Source: Dehalococcoidia bacterium
GTDB lineage: Bacteria > Chloroflexota > Dehalococcoidia > SZUA-161 > SpSt-899
Assembly: GCA_023271515.1 (NCBI GenBank)
Contig: JALPXQ010000054.1
Location: 1 to 8,732, forward strand
DNA: 8,732 nucleotides
Reading direction: 5' to 3'
Shown here: in pieces, positions 1 through 7,360 of the stretch
Layout: each line of letters begins with the position of its first letter
How positions within the stretch are numbered: position 1 is the stretch's first letter
Position numbers and translations under genes: made by a program
The notes under the pieces: generated by a model
Database searches by the model: none
The model's input: only the letters and a program-made list of their open reading frames with translations
Told to the model about the DNA's origin: nothing

Positions 1-143
1 TGCTTCGCTATAGCATAGACCTCAGATCGATGACACAGGGACGCGGCAGCTACACCATTCGCTTCAGCCATTATGAAGAGGTTCCGGCACACCTGGCGCA
101 GAAGATCATCGCTGAGGCGGCAAAGGAAAAGGATAGAGCATAA
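1..143 (+). CDS. fusA: Elongation factor G, C-terminal end (partial)
   Basis: Only the last 46 codons are present, read from base 3 to the TAA at 141-143; the rest lies upstream of the window. The peptide contains D-L-R-S-M-T-Q-G-R-G-S-Y-T, followed by F-S-H-Y-E-E-V-P and a short charged tail. This is the end of EF-G domain V, where D-L-R-S-x-T-Q-G-R-x-x-[FY]-T is highly conserved. EF-G is the cytoplasmic GTPase that moves tRNA and mRNA through the ribosome after peptide transfer. The GTPase domain is not visible, so canonical FusA cannot be separated from an EF-G paralogue (FusA2 type) or a ribosome-protection relative. A translation gene, rplY, follows on the same strand after 79 nt. The stop codon's last two bases already form part of a hairpin. 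Confidence 0.85.
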   Translation, partial: LRYSIDLRSMTQGRGSYTIRFSHYEEVPAHLAQKIIAEAAKEKDRA

Positions 144-160
144 AGGGGCTTCGCCCCTTT
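142..160 (+). repeat. Hairpin copy 1, fusA-rplY spacer
   Basis: AAAGGGGC (142-149) pairs perfectly with GCCCCTTT (153-160) around a three-base TTC loop. The stem starts inside the EF-G stop codon. It is followed by AGAACCCC rather than a T-run, so it is a weak intrinsic terminator at best. It could instead stabilise or process the mRNA, or be a small dispersed palindrome, since a nearly identical copy lies 47 bp downstream. Confidence 0.75.
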
Positions 161-188
161 AGAACCCCGAGGATACGCGATAGACCGT

Positions 189-207
189 AAAGGGGCTGCG
201 CCCCTTT
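189..207 (+). repeat. Hairpin copy 2, just before the rplY ribosome site
   Basis: AAAGGGGC (189-196) pairs with GCCCCTTT (200-207) around TGC. Bases 188-207 match 141-160 with a single mismatch (T151 versus G198, in the loop). The stem ends five bases before the GGAGG Shine-Dalgarno of rplY, close enough to affect ribosome loading. There is no T-run after it. Confidence 0.75.
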
Positions 208-212
208 CATCT

Positions 213-217
213 GGAGG
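213..217 (+). promoter_or_regulatory. Shine-Dalgarno site of rplY
   Basis: GGAGG lies 5 nt before the ATG at 223. It decides the start in favour of 223 over the in-frame ATG at 232, which would be 14 nt away. Confidence 0.8.
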
Positions 218-222
218 AAGCG

Positions 223-849
223 ATGGAAATCATGGAACTGGAAGTTGAAAACAGGACTACACTCCGCAAGAAAGTCAAGGCATTGAGACGAAGCGGGATG
301 ACTCCCGCCAATATCTTCGGCCATGCAATCGAGTCTCAGCCTGTTCAAGTCAACACTGCAAAGGCGGAGAAGGTGCTATCAAGAGCCGGCAGCACCCACA
401 TGATAGCGTTGAAGTCACCATCTTCGCGGAAGATTCGCCGGGTGCTGGTAAAGGATGTGCAGCGGGACCCCATAAGTGGGAGGCTGTTTCATATTGACTT
501 CTACGAAGTGCGGATGCAGGACAAGGTAAAGGTCGAAGTGCCGCTCCTCTTTCAGGGTGAATCTCCGGCCGCCCAACGTGCTGATCTGGTGTTGGTGGAG
601 AACTTGCGTGCCGTGGAGGTGGAGTGCCTGCCCGGTGACATACCGGAGAACATTGCCATCGATCTGAGCAGACTGGCCCAGGCGGGGGATCACATACTGG
701 TGAGGGACCTGAAAGTCGATGGCGTCACTATATTGACGCACGCCGAGGAAGTGATAGCCAGAGTTGCCCGCTCTAAGGCGGCAGAGGTTAGAGAGGTTGC
801 AGTAGAGGTCGAAGAGGCTGTTGCCGAGGGAGCCTCAGGGAAGGGCTAA
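223..849 (+). CDS. rplY: 50S ribosomal protein L25, long TL5/CTC form
   Basis: This 208-aa protein is the long two-domain form of L25 (E. coli L25 is about 94 aa). Residues 1 to about 95 are the 5S rRNA-binding domain, starting with the typical L-x-V-E-x-R and containing K-D-V-Q-R-D-P-I-S-G-R-L-F-H-I-D-F-Y (78-94), the family signature. Residues about 97-183 form the second, beta-rich domain, with G-D-I-P-E-N-I near 138-144 and an ending V-T-I-L-T-H-A-E-E-V-I-A. The last 25 residues are an Ala/Glu/Val-rich tail, common in this family. The protein sits in the central protuberance of the large ribosomal subunit; the longer form was named general stress protein CTC in Bacillus. A strong GGAGG site supports the start. 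It follows an EF-G gene and lies 23 nt before the preferred argH start, so a shared transcript is likely. Confidence 0.95.
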   Translation: MEIMELEVENRTTLRKKVKALRRSGMTPANIFGHAIESQPVQVNTAKAEKVLSRAGSTHMIALKSPSSRKIRRVLVKDVQRDPISGRLFHIDFYEVRMQDKVKVEVPLLFQGESPAAQRADLVLVENLRAVEVECLPGDIPENIAIDLSRLAQAGDHILVRDLKVDGVTILTHAEEVIARVARSKAAEVREVAVEVEEAVAEGASGKG

Positions 850-872
850 GGGGGTAGGGGGTGGCCGGAATA

Positions 873-2243
<1,371 letters not shown>

Positions 2244-2245
2244 CC

Positions 2246-3982
2246 ATGGAGAGGCATCCAGAATACCATCTTGATATCTCCTTTTCTTTCATATCCCCTG
2301 AGGCGGTGCTGGCAAGAATCGCACGGGATGAAGCCGGGGAAAGACGTTTCTATGATCTGAGATTAGACGTTTCCCATCTGTCTTTGCTTCGGAGTCTTGA
2401 GGAGTTGCTCTGTCTGGAGACCTTGAAGGGCGTGGAGAAATTCTGGTATCAAATCGAGGTGGTAAAGAGGGTGATCCGGGATTTCAGGGGAAGAGCAATC
2501 TTCGCAGATGAGGTGGGATTGGGGAAAACGATAGAAGCGGGCATGGCCATCAAGGAATACCTAATGCGGGGGATGATCAGGAGGGTGCTGATCCTGGCAC
2601 CCCCTTCTCTGGTTTCTCAGTGGCAGGAGGAGATGCTAAGTAAGTTCGACCTCAATTTTGTCTCTACCGACCAGGTGGATCCCGGGAAAGACGAATCCTT
2701 CTGGGAAAGGGAAAGACTTATCATCGCCTCCATCAGTTTGGCCAAGTCACGGCGTCACTTTGCTAGAGTCATTAGAAATGAATATGATCTTGTAGTAGTA
2801 GATGAAGTCCATCACCTCAAGAGTCGAAGCACCTTGAGCTGGAAGCTGGTCAATGCCCTGAAGAGCAGATTCCTCTTCCTCCTCTCAGCTACCCCGGTGC
2901 AGAATAACCTGGTGGAGCTTTTCAATCTTATTACCCTCCTGAAGCCTGGCCTGCTCCGAACCGAGTCCAAGTTTAAGCGAGAATATGTCAAGCGGGGCGA
3001 TGCCAGAACACCAGCCAATCGGGACAAATTAAAGGAACTCATGCGTGAAGTGATGATTCGTAATACCCGCTCCCTGGTAGATGTGAAGCTGCCCAAACGT
3101 TTTGCCAGCACCATTATTGTCCCCCCTTCGGAGATTGAGCAAGAAATCTATCAGAAGTTGAGCAGGCTCGTTCGGGAGAGATACAAAGAGGGCGCCGGGC
3201 TAAGCAAGGTGGTTTCAAATAATCTGCTGCGGGAAGCGGGGAGCAGCCCCTATGCACTTGAGAGCTCGCTGGCGAAACTCGATGGCTCCTTGCCTTCAGC
3301 TTCCGTCAAGGAGATACTGGGGCTGATTCATAGTCTTAATGGTACGGAAAAGGGAGTCCGCTTGCTGGAGCTCATAAACAAAGGGAAGGGCAAGAAGCTC
3401 ATCTTTGTCCACTACTTAAAGAGCCTGGAGTATCTGGCTGATCTCCTGGGGCAGGCAGGGCTTGATTTCGTTGAATTCAGGGGAGGCATGACCGCTACCC
3501 AGAAGGACAGGGCGATAGATTCCTTCCGGAACCAAGTGGACATCCTCCTCTCTATGGAATCCGGTGGGGAGGGGAGGAATATCCAGTTCTGTAATACGAT
3601 GATAAATTATGATCTTCCCTGGAATCCCATGAGGATAGAGCAGAGAATTGGCCGAATTCACCGCATAGGTCAAACGCGGGATGTTTTCATCTTCAATTTC
3701 TGTCTTCGTGGAAGCATAGAGGAATATATTCTGCAAGTCCTGGACAAGAAGATAAACATGTTTGAGCTGGTAATTGGAGAGATGGACACCATCCTGGGCA
3801 ACCTGCCGTGGGAAGCTGACTTTGAGGACATCGTGATGGATATATGGCTGAAGTCCCAGAGCGAGGAGGATCTCAGGGAGGGATTTAACTGGCTGGGGGA
3901 GGAGATGTTACGAGCTAAAGAAGGGTATGAGGAGACAAAGCAATGGGATGAGGTTCTCTTCAGCGATGACCTTGGTGTATAA
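2246..3982 (+). CDS. SNF2-family DNA translocase/helicase (HepA/RapA type)
   Basis: The 578-aa protein is a superfamily 2 ATPase of the SNF2 group, which uses ATP to move along double-stranded DNA and displace or remodel bound proteins. Visible motifs: a Q-motif-like Y-Q-I-E-V-V (68-73), Walker A D-E-V-G-L-G-K-T-I-E-A-G (88-99), motif Ia I-L-A-P-P-S-L-V-S-Q-W (116-126), motif II D-E-V-H (186-189), motif III L-S-A-T-P-V-Q-N-N (213-221), F-R-G-G-M (411-415), motif V S-G-G-E-G-R-N-I-Q (439-447) and motif VI Q-R-I-G-R-I-H-R-I-G-Q (466-476). After motif VI comes I-E-E-Y-I-L-Q-V-L-D-K-K, seen in HepA/RapA-like members. RapA is about 968 aa; this protein ends roughly 100 residues after motif VI and has only about 60 residues before the ATPase core. 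The start has AGGAA 5 nt upstream and lies 2 nt after argH. The next gene, 3 nt downstream, may supply the missing C-terminal part. The exact role (transcription recycling, repair, defence) is not shown. The gene looks more AT-rich, with more AGG/AGA arginine codons, than argH. Confidence 0.93.
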   Translation: MERHPEYHLDISFSFISPEAVLARIARDEAGERRFYDLRLDVSHLSLLRSLEELLCLETLKGVEKFWYQIEVVKRVIRDFRGRAIFADEVGLGKTIEAGMAIKEYLMRGMIRRVLILAPPSLVSQWQEEMLSKFDLNFVSTDQVDPGKDESFWERERLIIASISLAKSRRHFARVIRNEYDLVVVDEVHHLKSRSTLSWKLVNALKSRFLFLLSATPVQNNLVELFNLITLLKPGLLRTESKFKREYVKRGDARTPANRDKLKELMREVMIRNTRSLVDVKLPKRFASTIIVPPSEIEQEIYQKLSRLVRERYKEGAGLSKVVSNNLLREAGSSPYALESSLAKLDGSLPSASVKEILGLIHSLNGTEKGVRLLELINKGKGKKLIFVHYLKSLEYLADLLGQAGLDFVEFRGGMTATQKDRAIDSFRNQVDILLSMESGGEGRNIQFCNTMINYDLPWNPMRIEQRIGRIHRIGQTRDVFIFNFCLRGSIEEYILQVLDKKINMFELVIGEMDTILGNLPWEADFEDIVMDIWLKSQSEEDLREGFNWLGEEMLRAKEGYEETKQWDEVLFSDDLGV

Positions 3983-3985
3983 GAT

Positions 3986-5101
3986 ATGGAACGCAAACCT
4001 TTAAAGTCACTGGTAAAGGAAGTTCTGGATATAGGCGGTTGCCTGGTGGAGGAAAACGGAGACCTGCTTGAGGTGGTCATGACTCCAGAGATCGCCGGGA
4101 AGCTTGGCCTTAAGGAGCATGAGATCCTTTACTTTACCCCACAAGAGAGCCGAAATGGGCAGTTTATCTCATATAGCTCTGATATATTGGATAGTATCTC
4201 CGAGCTTATGGAAGATAAGGGGCATTTTTGCAAGGTGCACCTGCCCCGATTATATCTCAAGAAGGAAAGGTTGGATCAAATTATATCTCAGAAACTCTCC
4301 CTGGCTAACTCTGTTCTCAGATCAAGCTGGGCAGTGGAAAGGACGGTCTCTTATCTTCTTCTCAATTTCAAATATTCTGCGATATCCGAGGAGAAAAAGG
4401 AAGGTATTATCACGGTGGTGGTCAATGAGCTGACTCTGGCCTCTCCCGGAGAGATGATGAGTACCCTGCTGAAGGGATACTATGAAGGGAGTCATAAGGA
4501 ATGGAGGGTGGAGGTGAGGAGGCCACTCGAGGAGGTATTCAGCGCTGCCTGCAAGGTCGCTGAACACGAGATAAGACGTGAGCTTACCGATTTCGTAAGG
4601 AGGCTGGATCGCCGCCTTAATAAGGATGTGGCAAGGATCGAGGGATACTACGGAACTCTTAAGGAAGAAGTGGAAGCGAGAATCCAGAAAAGGGGTCTGG
4701 TTGGCGACGATCAGGAAAGGGAGCTCTCCAGGATAAGAGCTATAGATATGGAACTCAAGAGGAAGATCAAAGAGCAGCGGGATCGGTATTCCTTGAGAGT
4801 AAATGTAGAGCTTCTTAATGCCATTCGGGTGACAATGCTTGCCTCCCTTGTCATTCTCAGGATAAGGCGGAAGAATAGAGAAAAACGGTTAGAGCTTGTT
4901 TGGAACCCTTTGCTAAAGGACCTGGAACTGCCTGCGTGTGAGGGATGTTTCAGGCCTACAGGCATCATCTACCTCTGTGATGAAGAGCTCCACCACATTT
5001 GTCCGCGGTGTCACGAATGCCCTTCTTGCCATAAGGCAGTGTGTCGTGTATGCTATCCGCAGGCCTGCCCTAAGTGCGGGGGCAAGTTCCAGGGGAGATG
5101 A
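3986..5101 (+). CDS. Coiled-coil protein with C-terminal zinc cluster, likely SNF2 partner
   Basis: This is a 371-aa protein with no family I can name firmly. Residues about 20-75 (G-D-L-L-E-V-V-M-T-P-E-I-A-G-K-L-G-L, then a short acidic stretch) resemble the segment after the helicase core in long HepA-like proteins; this is recognition from memory. Residues about 181-270 are highly charged and helical (R-R-L-D-R-R-L-N-K-D, then E-R-E-L-S-R-I-R-A), probably a coiled coil. A hydrophobic helix (about 275-293) follows. The last 54 residues hold 11 cysteines: 318, 321, 331, 339, 342, 345, 348, 353, 356, 361 and 364, mostly as C-x2-C pairs, with His336, 337, 343 and 349 nearby, which suggests two or three zinc sites. 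The ATG lies 3 nt after the helicase stop with no clear Shine-Dalgarno, so coupled translation is likely. I infer it is the detached C-terminal half or obligate partner of the SNF2 ATPase. A role in DNA or nucleoprotein binding is plausible but not shown. Confidence 0.82.
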   Translation: MERKPLKSLVKEVLDIGGCLVEENGDLLEVVMTPEIAGKLGLKEHEILYFTPQESRNGQFISYSSDILDSISELMEDKGHFCKVHLPRLYLKKERLDQIISQKLSLANSVLRSSWAVERTVSYLLLNFKYSAISEEKKEGIITVVVNELTLASPGEMMSTLLKGYYEGSHKEWRVEVRRPLEEVFSAACKVAEHEIRRELTDFVRRLDRRLNKDVARIEGYYGTLKEEVEARIQKRGLVGDDQERELSRIRAIDMELKRKIKEQRDRYSLRVNVELLNAIRVTMLASLVILRIRRKNREKRLELVWNPLLKDLELPACEGCFRPTGIIYLCDEELHHICPRCHECPSCHKAVCRVCYPQACPKCGGKFQGR

Positions 5102-5104
5102 AAG

Positions 5105-5794
5105 ATGAGCGATAAAGTAAAGCTGGCGCCTTCTATACTTTCGGTTGACTTCGCCCGTTTGGGCGAGCAGGTTAGCGAGGCTGCCGCGGCTGGCGCCGAC
5201 TATATCCACATCGACGTCATGGACGGGCAGTTTGTGCCTCGAATAACTATCGGCGACGGGGTGGTCAGGGCGATCCGTCCCCACACCACCCTTCCCCTCG
5301 ATGTTCACCTGATGGTCGATTCCCCAGAGAGACAGATCGAGAGCTTCGCTCAGGCCGGGGCCGACATTATCAGCGTTCATGTGGAGGCCTGTACGCATCT
5401 GCATCGCCTTGTGACGCAGATAAAAGGTCTGAATGTGAGGGCCGGAGTTGCGCTGAATCCGTCTACCTCACTGGGTGCCATAAGAGAGATATTGCCCTTC
5501 GTTGATCTGGTCCTTGTCATGACGGTCAACCCTGGATTCGGGGGGCAGACCTTCATTCCCCAGATGCTGGACAAGATCGCCTGCCTGAGAGAGTTGCTGG
5601 ATGAAAGAGAATTGAAGGCTGAACTGGAAGTAGATGGGGGAATTAATGCGGAGTTAGCCCCTGAGGTTGTTCAGGCTGGGGCACGGGTGCTGGTTGCCGG
5701 AGCGGCGGTATTCAACGATAAAGAGAGCGTTTGTCAAGCAATCGAAAGGATTAGGGAAGGCTTGCCCCGGAACCCTGTCCGGGGCTTGCCTTAA
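5105..5794 (+). CDS. rpe: Ribulose-phosphate 3-epimerase
   Basis: Rpe interconverts D-ribulose 5-phosphate and D-xylulose 5-phosphate in the pentose phosphate (and Calvin) pathway. It is a cytoplasmic TIM-barrel metalloenzyme. The 229-aa sequence has the full motif set: L-A-P-S-I-L-S-V-D-F (7-16), H-I-D-V-M-D-G (35-41), L-D-V-H-L-M-V (65-71), M-T-V-N-P-G-F-G-G-Q (139-148) and E-V-D-G-G-I (175-180). Metal ligands are His35, Asp37, His68 and Asp177; Asp37 and Asp177 also act as the acid/base pair in the family. The start has AGGGGAGA just upstream and lies 3 nt after the zinc-cluster gene, so it ends the plus-strand operon. The last residues (G-L-P-R-N-P-V-R-G-L-P) are encoded by a palindrome and look like an added tail beyond the normal barrel end. 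Confidence 0.97.
   Translation: MSDKVKLAPSILSVDFARLGEQVSEAAAAGADYIHIDVMDGQFVPRITIGDGVVRAIRPHTTLPLDVHLMVDSPERQIESFAQAGADIISVHVEACTHLHRLVTQIKGLNVRAGVALNPSTSLGAIREILPFVDLVLVMTVNPGFGGQTFIPQMLDKIACLRELLDERELKAELEVDGGINAELAPEVVQAGARVLVAGAAVFNDKESVCQAIERIREGLPRNPVRGLP
5765..5784. repeat. Inverted repeat at the rpe / MNT-HEPN convergence
   Basis: CCCCGGA (5765-5771) pairs with TCCGGGG (5778-5784) around ACCCTG. It is flanked by a direct repeat GGCTTGCC at 5759-5766 and 5783-5790. It lies inside the last codons of rpe and immediately beyond the stop of the minus-strand gene. A GC-rich stem between convergent genes suits a bidirectional terminator, but neither side has a good T-run. Confidence 0.6.
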
Positions 5795-6519
5795 TTCGAC
5801 CTCAACTCACCATCCAGGGTATTTATCAAAATCGAAGCCAGCCCAGCCAATTTCCTGGCATCATCGCTCATAATTCGAGCCAGAGAATCATACCGCGCTC
5901 GATTCCTCAACTCTAACCCCAATCTTATTTCCCGGCTGATTTCCCCCGGAAGCGGCCTCTCTTTCACATAGATCTCGCTGAATTTCTGAACAATCCCGCC
6001 ATGGGTCTTGGGTATCTCCCCTGGTCTCAGGAGTAGAAGGCCTTTGATAGCCAGCTCGCAGGCATTGTAAGCTCCATCAACCCCCAATCGCGTGTCATCC
6101 CTGCTTATGGAATTCCGAGCCTGGCTCAAGTAGTCTCCCGCCAAAACCAGATAATTTTGGGCTTCTTTTCTTGATATCTCTTCCTCCTTCATGCTATAAA
6201 CCTCTTTTCCGCGCTGGACGGCGCTGGAGACAAAATCAGACGTTGGATACCGAAACTCATTTGCCGGGTAAACCATCGGCTCAACGCTCTCGCCATATTC
6301 GAGCACCGCTTCGAATGAGGCATCAGCGCAGGTCATCCTTACCTTCTCCGTTTCGCCTAAGGTGAAGACAAAGACATTGATATCGCTACTGGCGGTTGCG
6401 TTACCGGAGGCCATGCTCCCGAAGAGAAGGATCTTAGCGATATAATCCTTAACCTCGCTATCGAGCACGCGCTTGAGGAAATAGTCTAAAGCCTCTCTCT
6501 TCTCAGTGATTACAGCCAT
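5791..6519 (-). CDS. Fused nucleotidyltransferase (MNT)-HEPN protein
   Basis: The 242-aa protein joins two domains usually found as toxin-antitoxin partners. Residues about 5-110 are a minimal nucleotidyltransferase: L-F-G-S-M-A-S-G (32-39), then S-S-D-I-N-V-F-V (44-51). The usual metal-binding D-x-D is D46-x-N48, and the third acidic position may be Glu80 in V-E-P-M-V-Y. Residues about 119-235 are a HEPN helical domain of the PF05168 kind, with A-Y-N-A-C-E-L-A-I-K-G-L-L (150-162), K-T-H-G-G-I (171-176) and R-N-R-A-R-Y-D (205-211). The RNase motif R-x4-6-H is R205-x4-Y210, so the His is absent. In the family, MNT domains AMPylate or otherwise silence HEPN toxins; here both active sites look altered, so a regulatory or binding role is possible. 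The start has AAAGG 7 nt upstream. It ends tail to tail with rpe. Confidence 0.87.
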   Translation of the reverse strand: MAVITEKREALDYFLKRVLDSEVKDYIAKILLFGSMASGNATASSDINVFVFTLGETEKVRMTCADASFEAVLEYGESVEPMVYPANEFRYPTSDFVSSAVQRGKEVYSMKEEEISRKEAQNYLVLAGDYLSQARNSISRDDTRLGVDGAYNACELAIKGLLLLRPGEIPKTHGGIVQKFSEIYVKERPLPGEISREIRLGLELRNRARYDSLARIMSDDARKLAGLASILINTLDGELRSN

Positions 6520-6547
6520 GTTGCTGCCTTTAGACAGTAACTACTCA

Positions 6548-6569
6548 GGCCTGCCCCCCGCCGCAGGCC
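6548..6569. repeat. Inverted repeat upstream of the MNT-HEPN gene
   Basis: GGCCTGC (6548-6554) pairs with GCAGGCC (6563-6569) around CCCCCGCC. It lies 28 bp ahead of the MNT-HEPN start codon, between it and the small membrane gene. It could end transcription from the upstream gene or be part of a dispersed spacer repeat. There is no adjacent T-run. Confidence 0.55.
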
Positions 6570-6571
6570 CG

Positions 6572-6601
6572 GGGGTTCAAGGTTCCGGGGTTCAAGATTC
6601 A
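6572..6601. repeat. Two-copy 15-bp tandem repeat
   Basis: GGGGTTCAAGGTTCC (6572-6586) is followed directly by GGGGTTCAAGATTCA (6587-6601), with 13 of 15 bases the same. It abuts the GGCCTGC palindrome. Such GGTTCAAGG-type short spacer repeats are noncoding. Confidence 0.65.
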
Positions 6602-6634
6602 CGGTTAGACCGATCAAGATAACAAAAAAAGCTT

Positions 6635-6865
6635 TTACCGCTCTATAGGTTTGTCTTCTTCTAATTCCATTTCTATAATGGTATTTGCAAGATCCGTATA
6701 CAGTTCCCACAGATTAACCAGCCCGTCTATTGTCAGCCGGTGGTAGACAGTATTGATTGCATCGATTCGATCGGATTGATTCGTATATGCTCTTGCCAAA
6801 ATCAACACGCCAGACATTAGTGCCACCATAACAATTATCAGTGCTACCCGGAACGTCTTTTTCAT
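6635..6865 (-). CDS. Small single-pass membrane protein, unknown function
   Basis: From the ATG at 6863-6865 the product is 76 aa. The start is supported by GAGGA (6874-6878) with 8-nt spacing; a longer reading from 6958 lacks such a site. Residues 1-5 are positively charged (M-K-K-T-F-R), and about 7-25 form a hydrophobic helix (V-A-L-I-I-V-M-V-A-L-M-S-G-V-L-I-L-A). The remaining ~50 residues are soluble, helical and end acidic (E-M-E-L-E-E-D-K). By the positive-inside rule the tail is outside the membrane, unless the N-terminus is a cleaved signal peptide. I do not recognise a family. It lies 115 bp before the MNT-HEPN gene on the same strand, so co-transcription is possible, though spacer palindromes intervene. 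Confidence 0.6.
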   Translation of the reverse strand: MKKTFRVALIIVMVALMSGVLILARAYTNQSDRIDAINTVYHRLTIDGLVNLWELYTDLANTIIEMELEEDKPIER

Positions 6866-7122
6866 AACACTATTCCTCACAGGGACCCTGAAGGTGGCAA
6901 AATTTGACATCCAAGGATTGTAAGCGACAGTATTACATGTGTGGACAATGAGAAGCAATTAACCGCATTGTGGCACAGGATGTGAGAGAATCGTGGACAG
7001 AAGTACCTCACAACCCGAGTTTGGCCCCGGAGTTCGGCAAGGAAGATGGTTTTGTGCGCCGAAAAGCTAAGGATAGCGTCAGATGATTGCGCTTGACACA
7101 TATCGACAATTGCCCAAGAGGA

Positions 7123-7139
7123 GACAGTAAAAAACTGTC
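7123..7139. repeat. Short hairpin with A5/T5 loop
   Basis: GACAGT (7123-7128) and ACTGTC (7134-7139) form a perfect 6-bp inverted repeat around AAAAA. It may be a binding site or chance; the stem is too weak for a terminator. Confidence 0.4.
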
Positions 7140-7246
7140 AAATTTACCGGGGGTTCAGGATCCCTGAGGCTAAGAATCATCAATCCGACCCTCATCTCAA
7201 CCAAAGGTCATGCCCGACGCCGCACATAGGAGTGTAATAGACCTGG

Positions 7247-7312
7247 ATCCGTGAATACAGATACCCCTCGATTCACCCTCTGGGTGAAGTAAGTGGCTGT
7301 GACTTCACGGAT
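7247..7312. repeat. Nested 66-bp palindrome downstream of the repeat-protein unit
   Basis: Three stacked inverted repeats share one axis: outer ATCCGTGAA (7247-7255) with TTCACGGAT (7304-7312), middle ACAG (7257-7260) with CTGT (7297-7300), inner TTCACCC (7272-7278) with GGGTGAA (7282-7288) around TCT. It lies about 50 bp past the stop of the minus-strand gene ending at 7361. It could be that unit's 3' RNA structure, a small structured RNA, or a miniature mobile repeat. Confidence 0.55.
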
Positions 7313-7360
7313 TCAGGAATGATATCTAGCTGACGAGCTTGCCCTGTCTCTTATTGCGAT

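Larger units (their letters stand above)
6866..7360. other. Intergenic stretch with palindromes, no convincing gene
   Basis: About 495 bp without a supported gene. The longest readings either way are short, have poor start sites and do not resemble a family. The part next to 6865 must hold the ribosome site, and probably a promoter, of the small membrane gene. It also contains the GACAGT/ACTGTC hairpin, a small TCAGG/CCTGA hairpin (7155-7167), and the nested palindrome at 7247-7312. CCGGGGGTTCA at 7147-7157 repeats the 11 bases at 6569-6579. Confidence 0.6.

Noticed and set aside
2246..5101. A DISARM or other named anti-phage system
   Set aside because: A SNF2-family ATPase alone is not enough. 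No methyltransferase, DUF1998, nuclease or phospholipase D gene lies beside it, and its neighbours are housekeeping genes.
6571..6601. GGTTCAAGG resembling a tRNA T-arm
   Set aside because: The flanking bases do not form a 5-bp T-stem, and no acceptor, D or anticodon arm can be built. It is the 15-bp tandem repeat.
6624..6637. AAAAGCTTTT with a T7 run as terminator of the small membrane gene
   Set aside because: The stem is almost all A-T and overlaps the stop codon. Without a GC-rich stem it is not a credible intrinsic terminator.
5791..6865. A classical two-gene toxin-antitoxin operon
   Set aside because: The MNT and HEPN domains are in one chain with altered motifs. The small upstream protein is a membrane protein separated by 115 bp of repeats, unlike a paired antitoxin.
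6915..6960. Promoter for the small membrane gene (minus strand, TTGCTT 17 bp TAATAC)
   Set aside because: The -10 box matches the consensus at only about half its positions, and other pairings are equally good, so I do not claim it.
6970..7086. Possible short plus-strand gene (GTG start, about 38 aa)
   Set aside because: It has no good ribosome site, no recognisable motif and no relation to its neighbours. An open reading of this length is expected by chance.
6877..7101. Minus-strand open reading of 74 codons in the spacer
   Set aside because: It overlaps the upstream control region of the small membrane gene, is rich in Cys, Ser and Leu without pattern, and lacks a convincing start site.
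7093..7121. TTGACA at 7093-7098 as a plus-strand -35 box
   Set aside because: No -10-like hexamer occurs at 16-18 bp, and no plus-strand gene follows.
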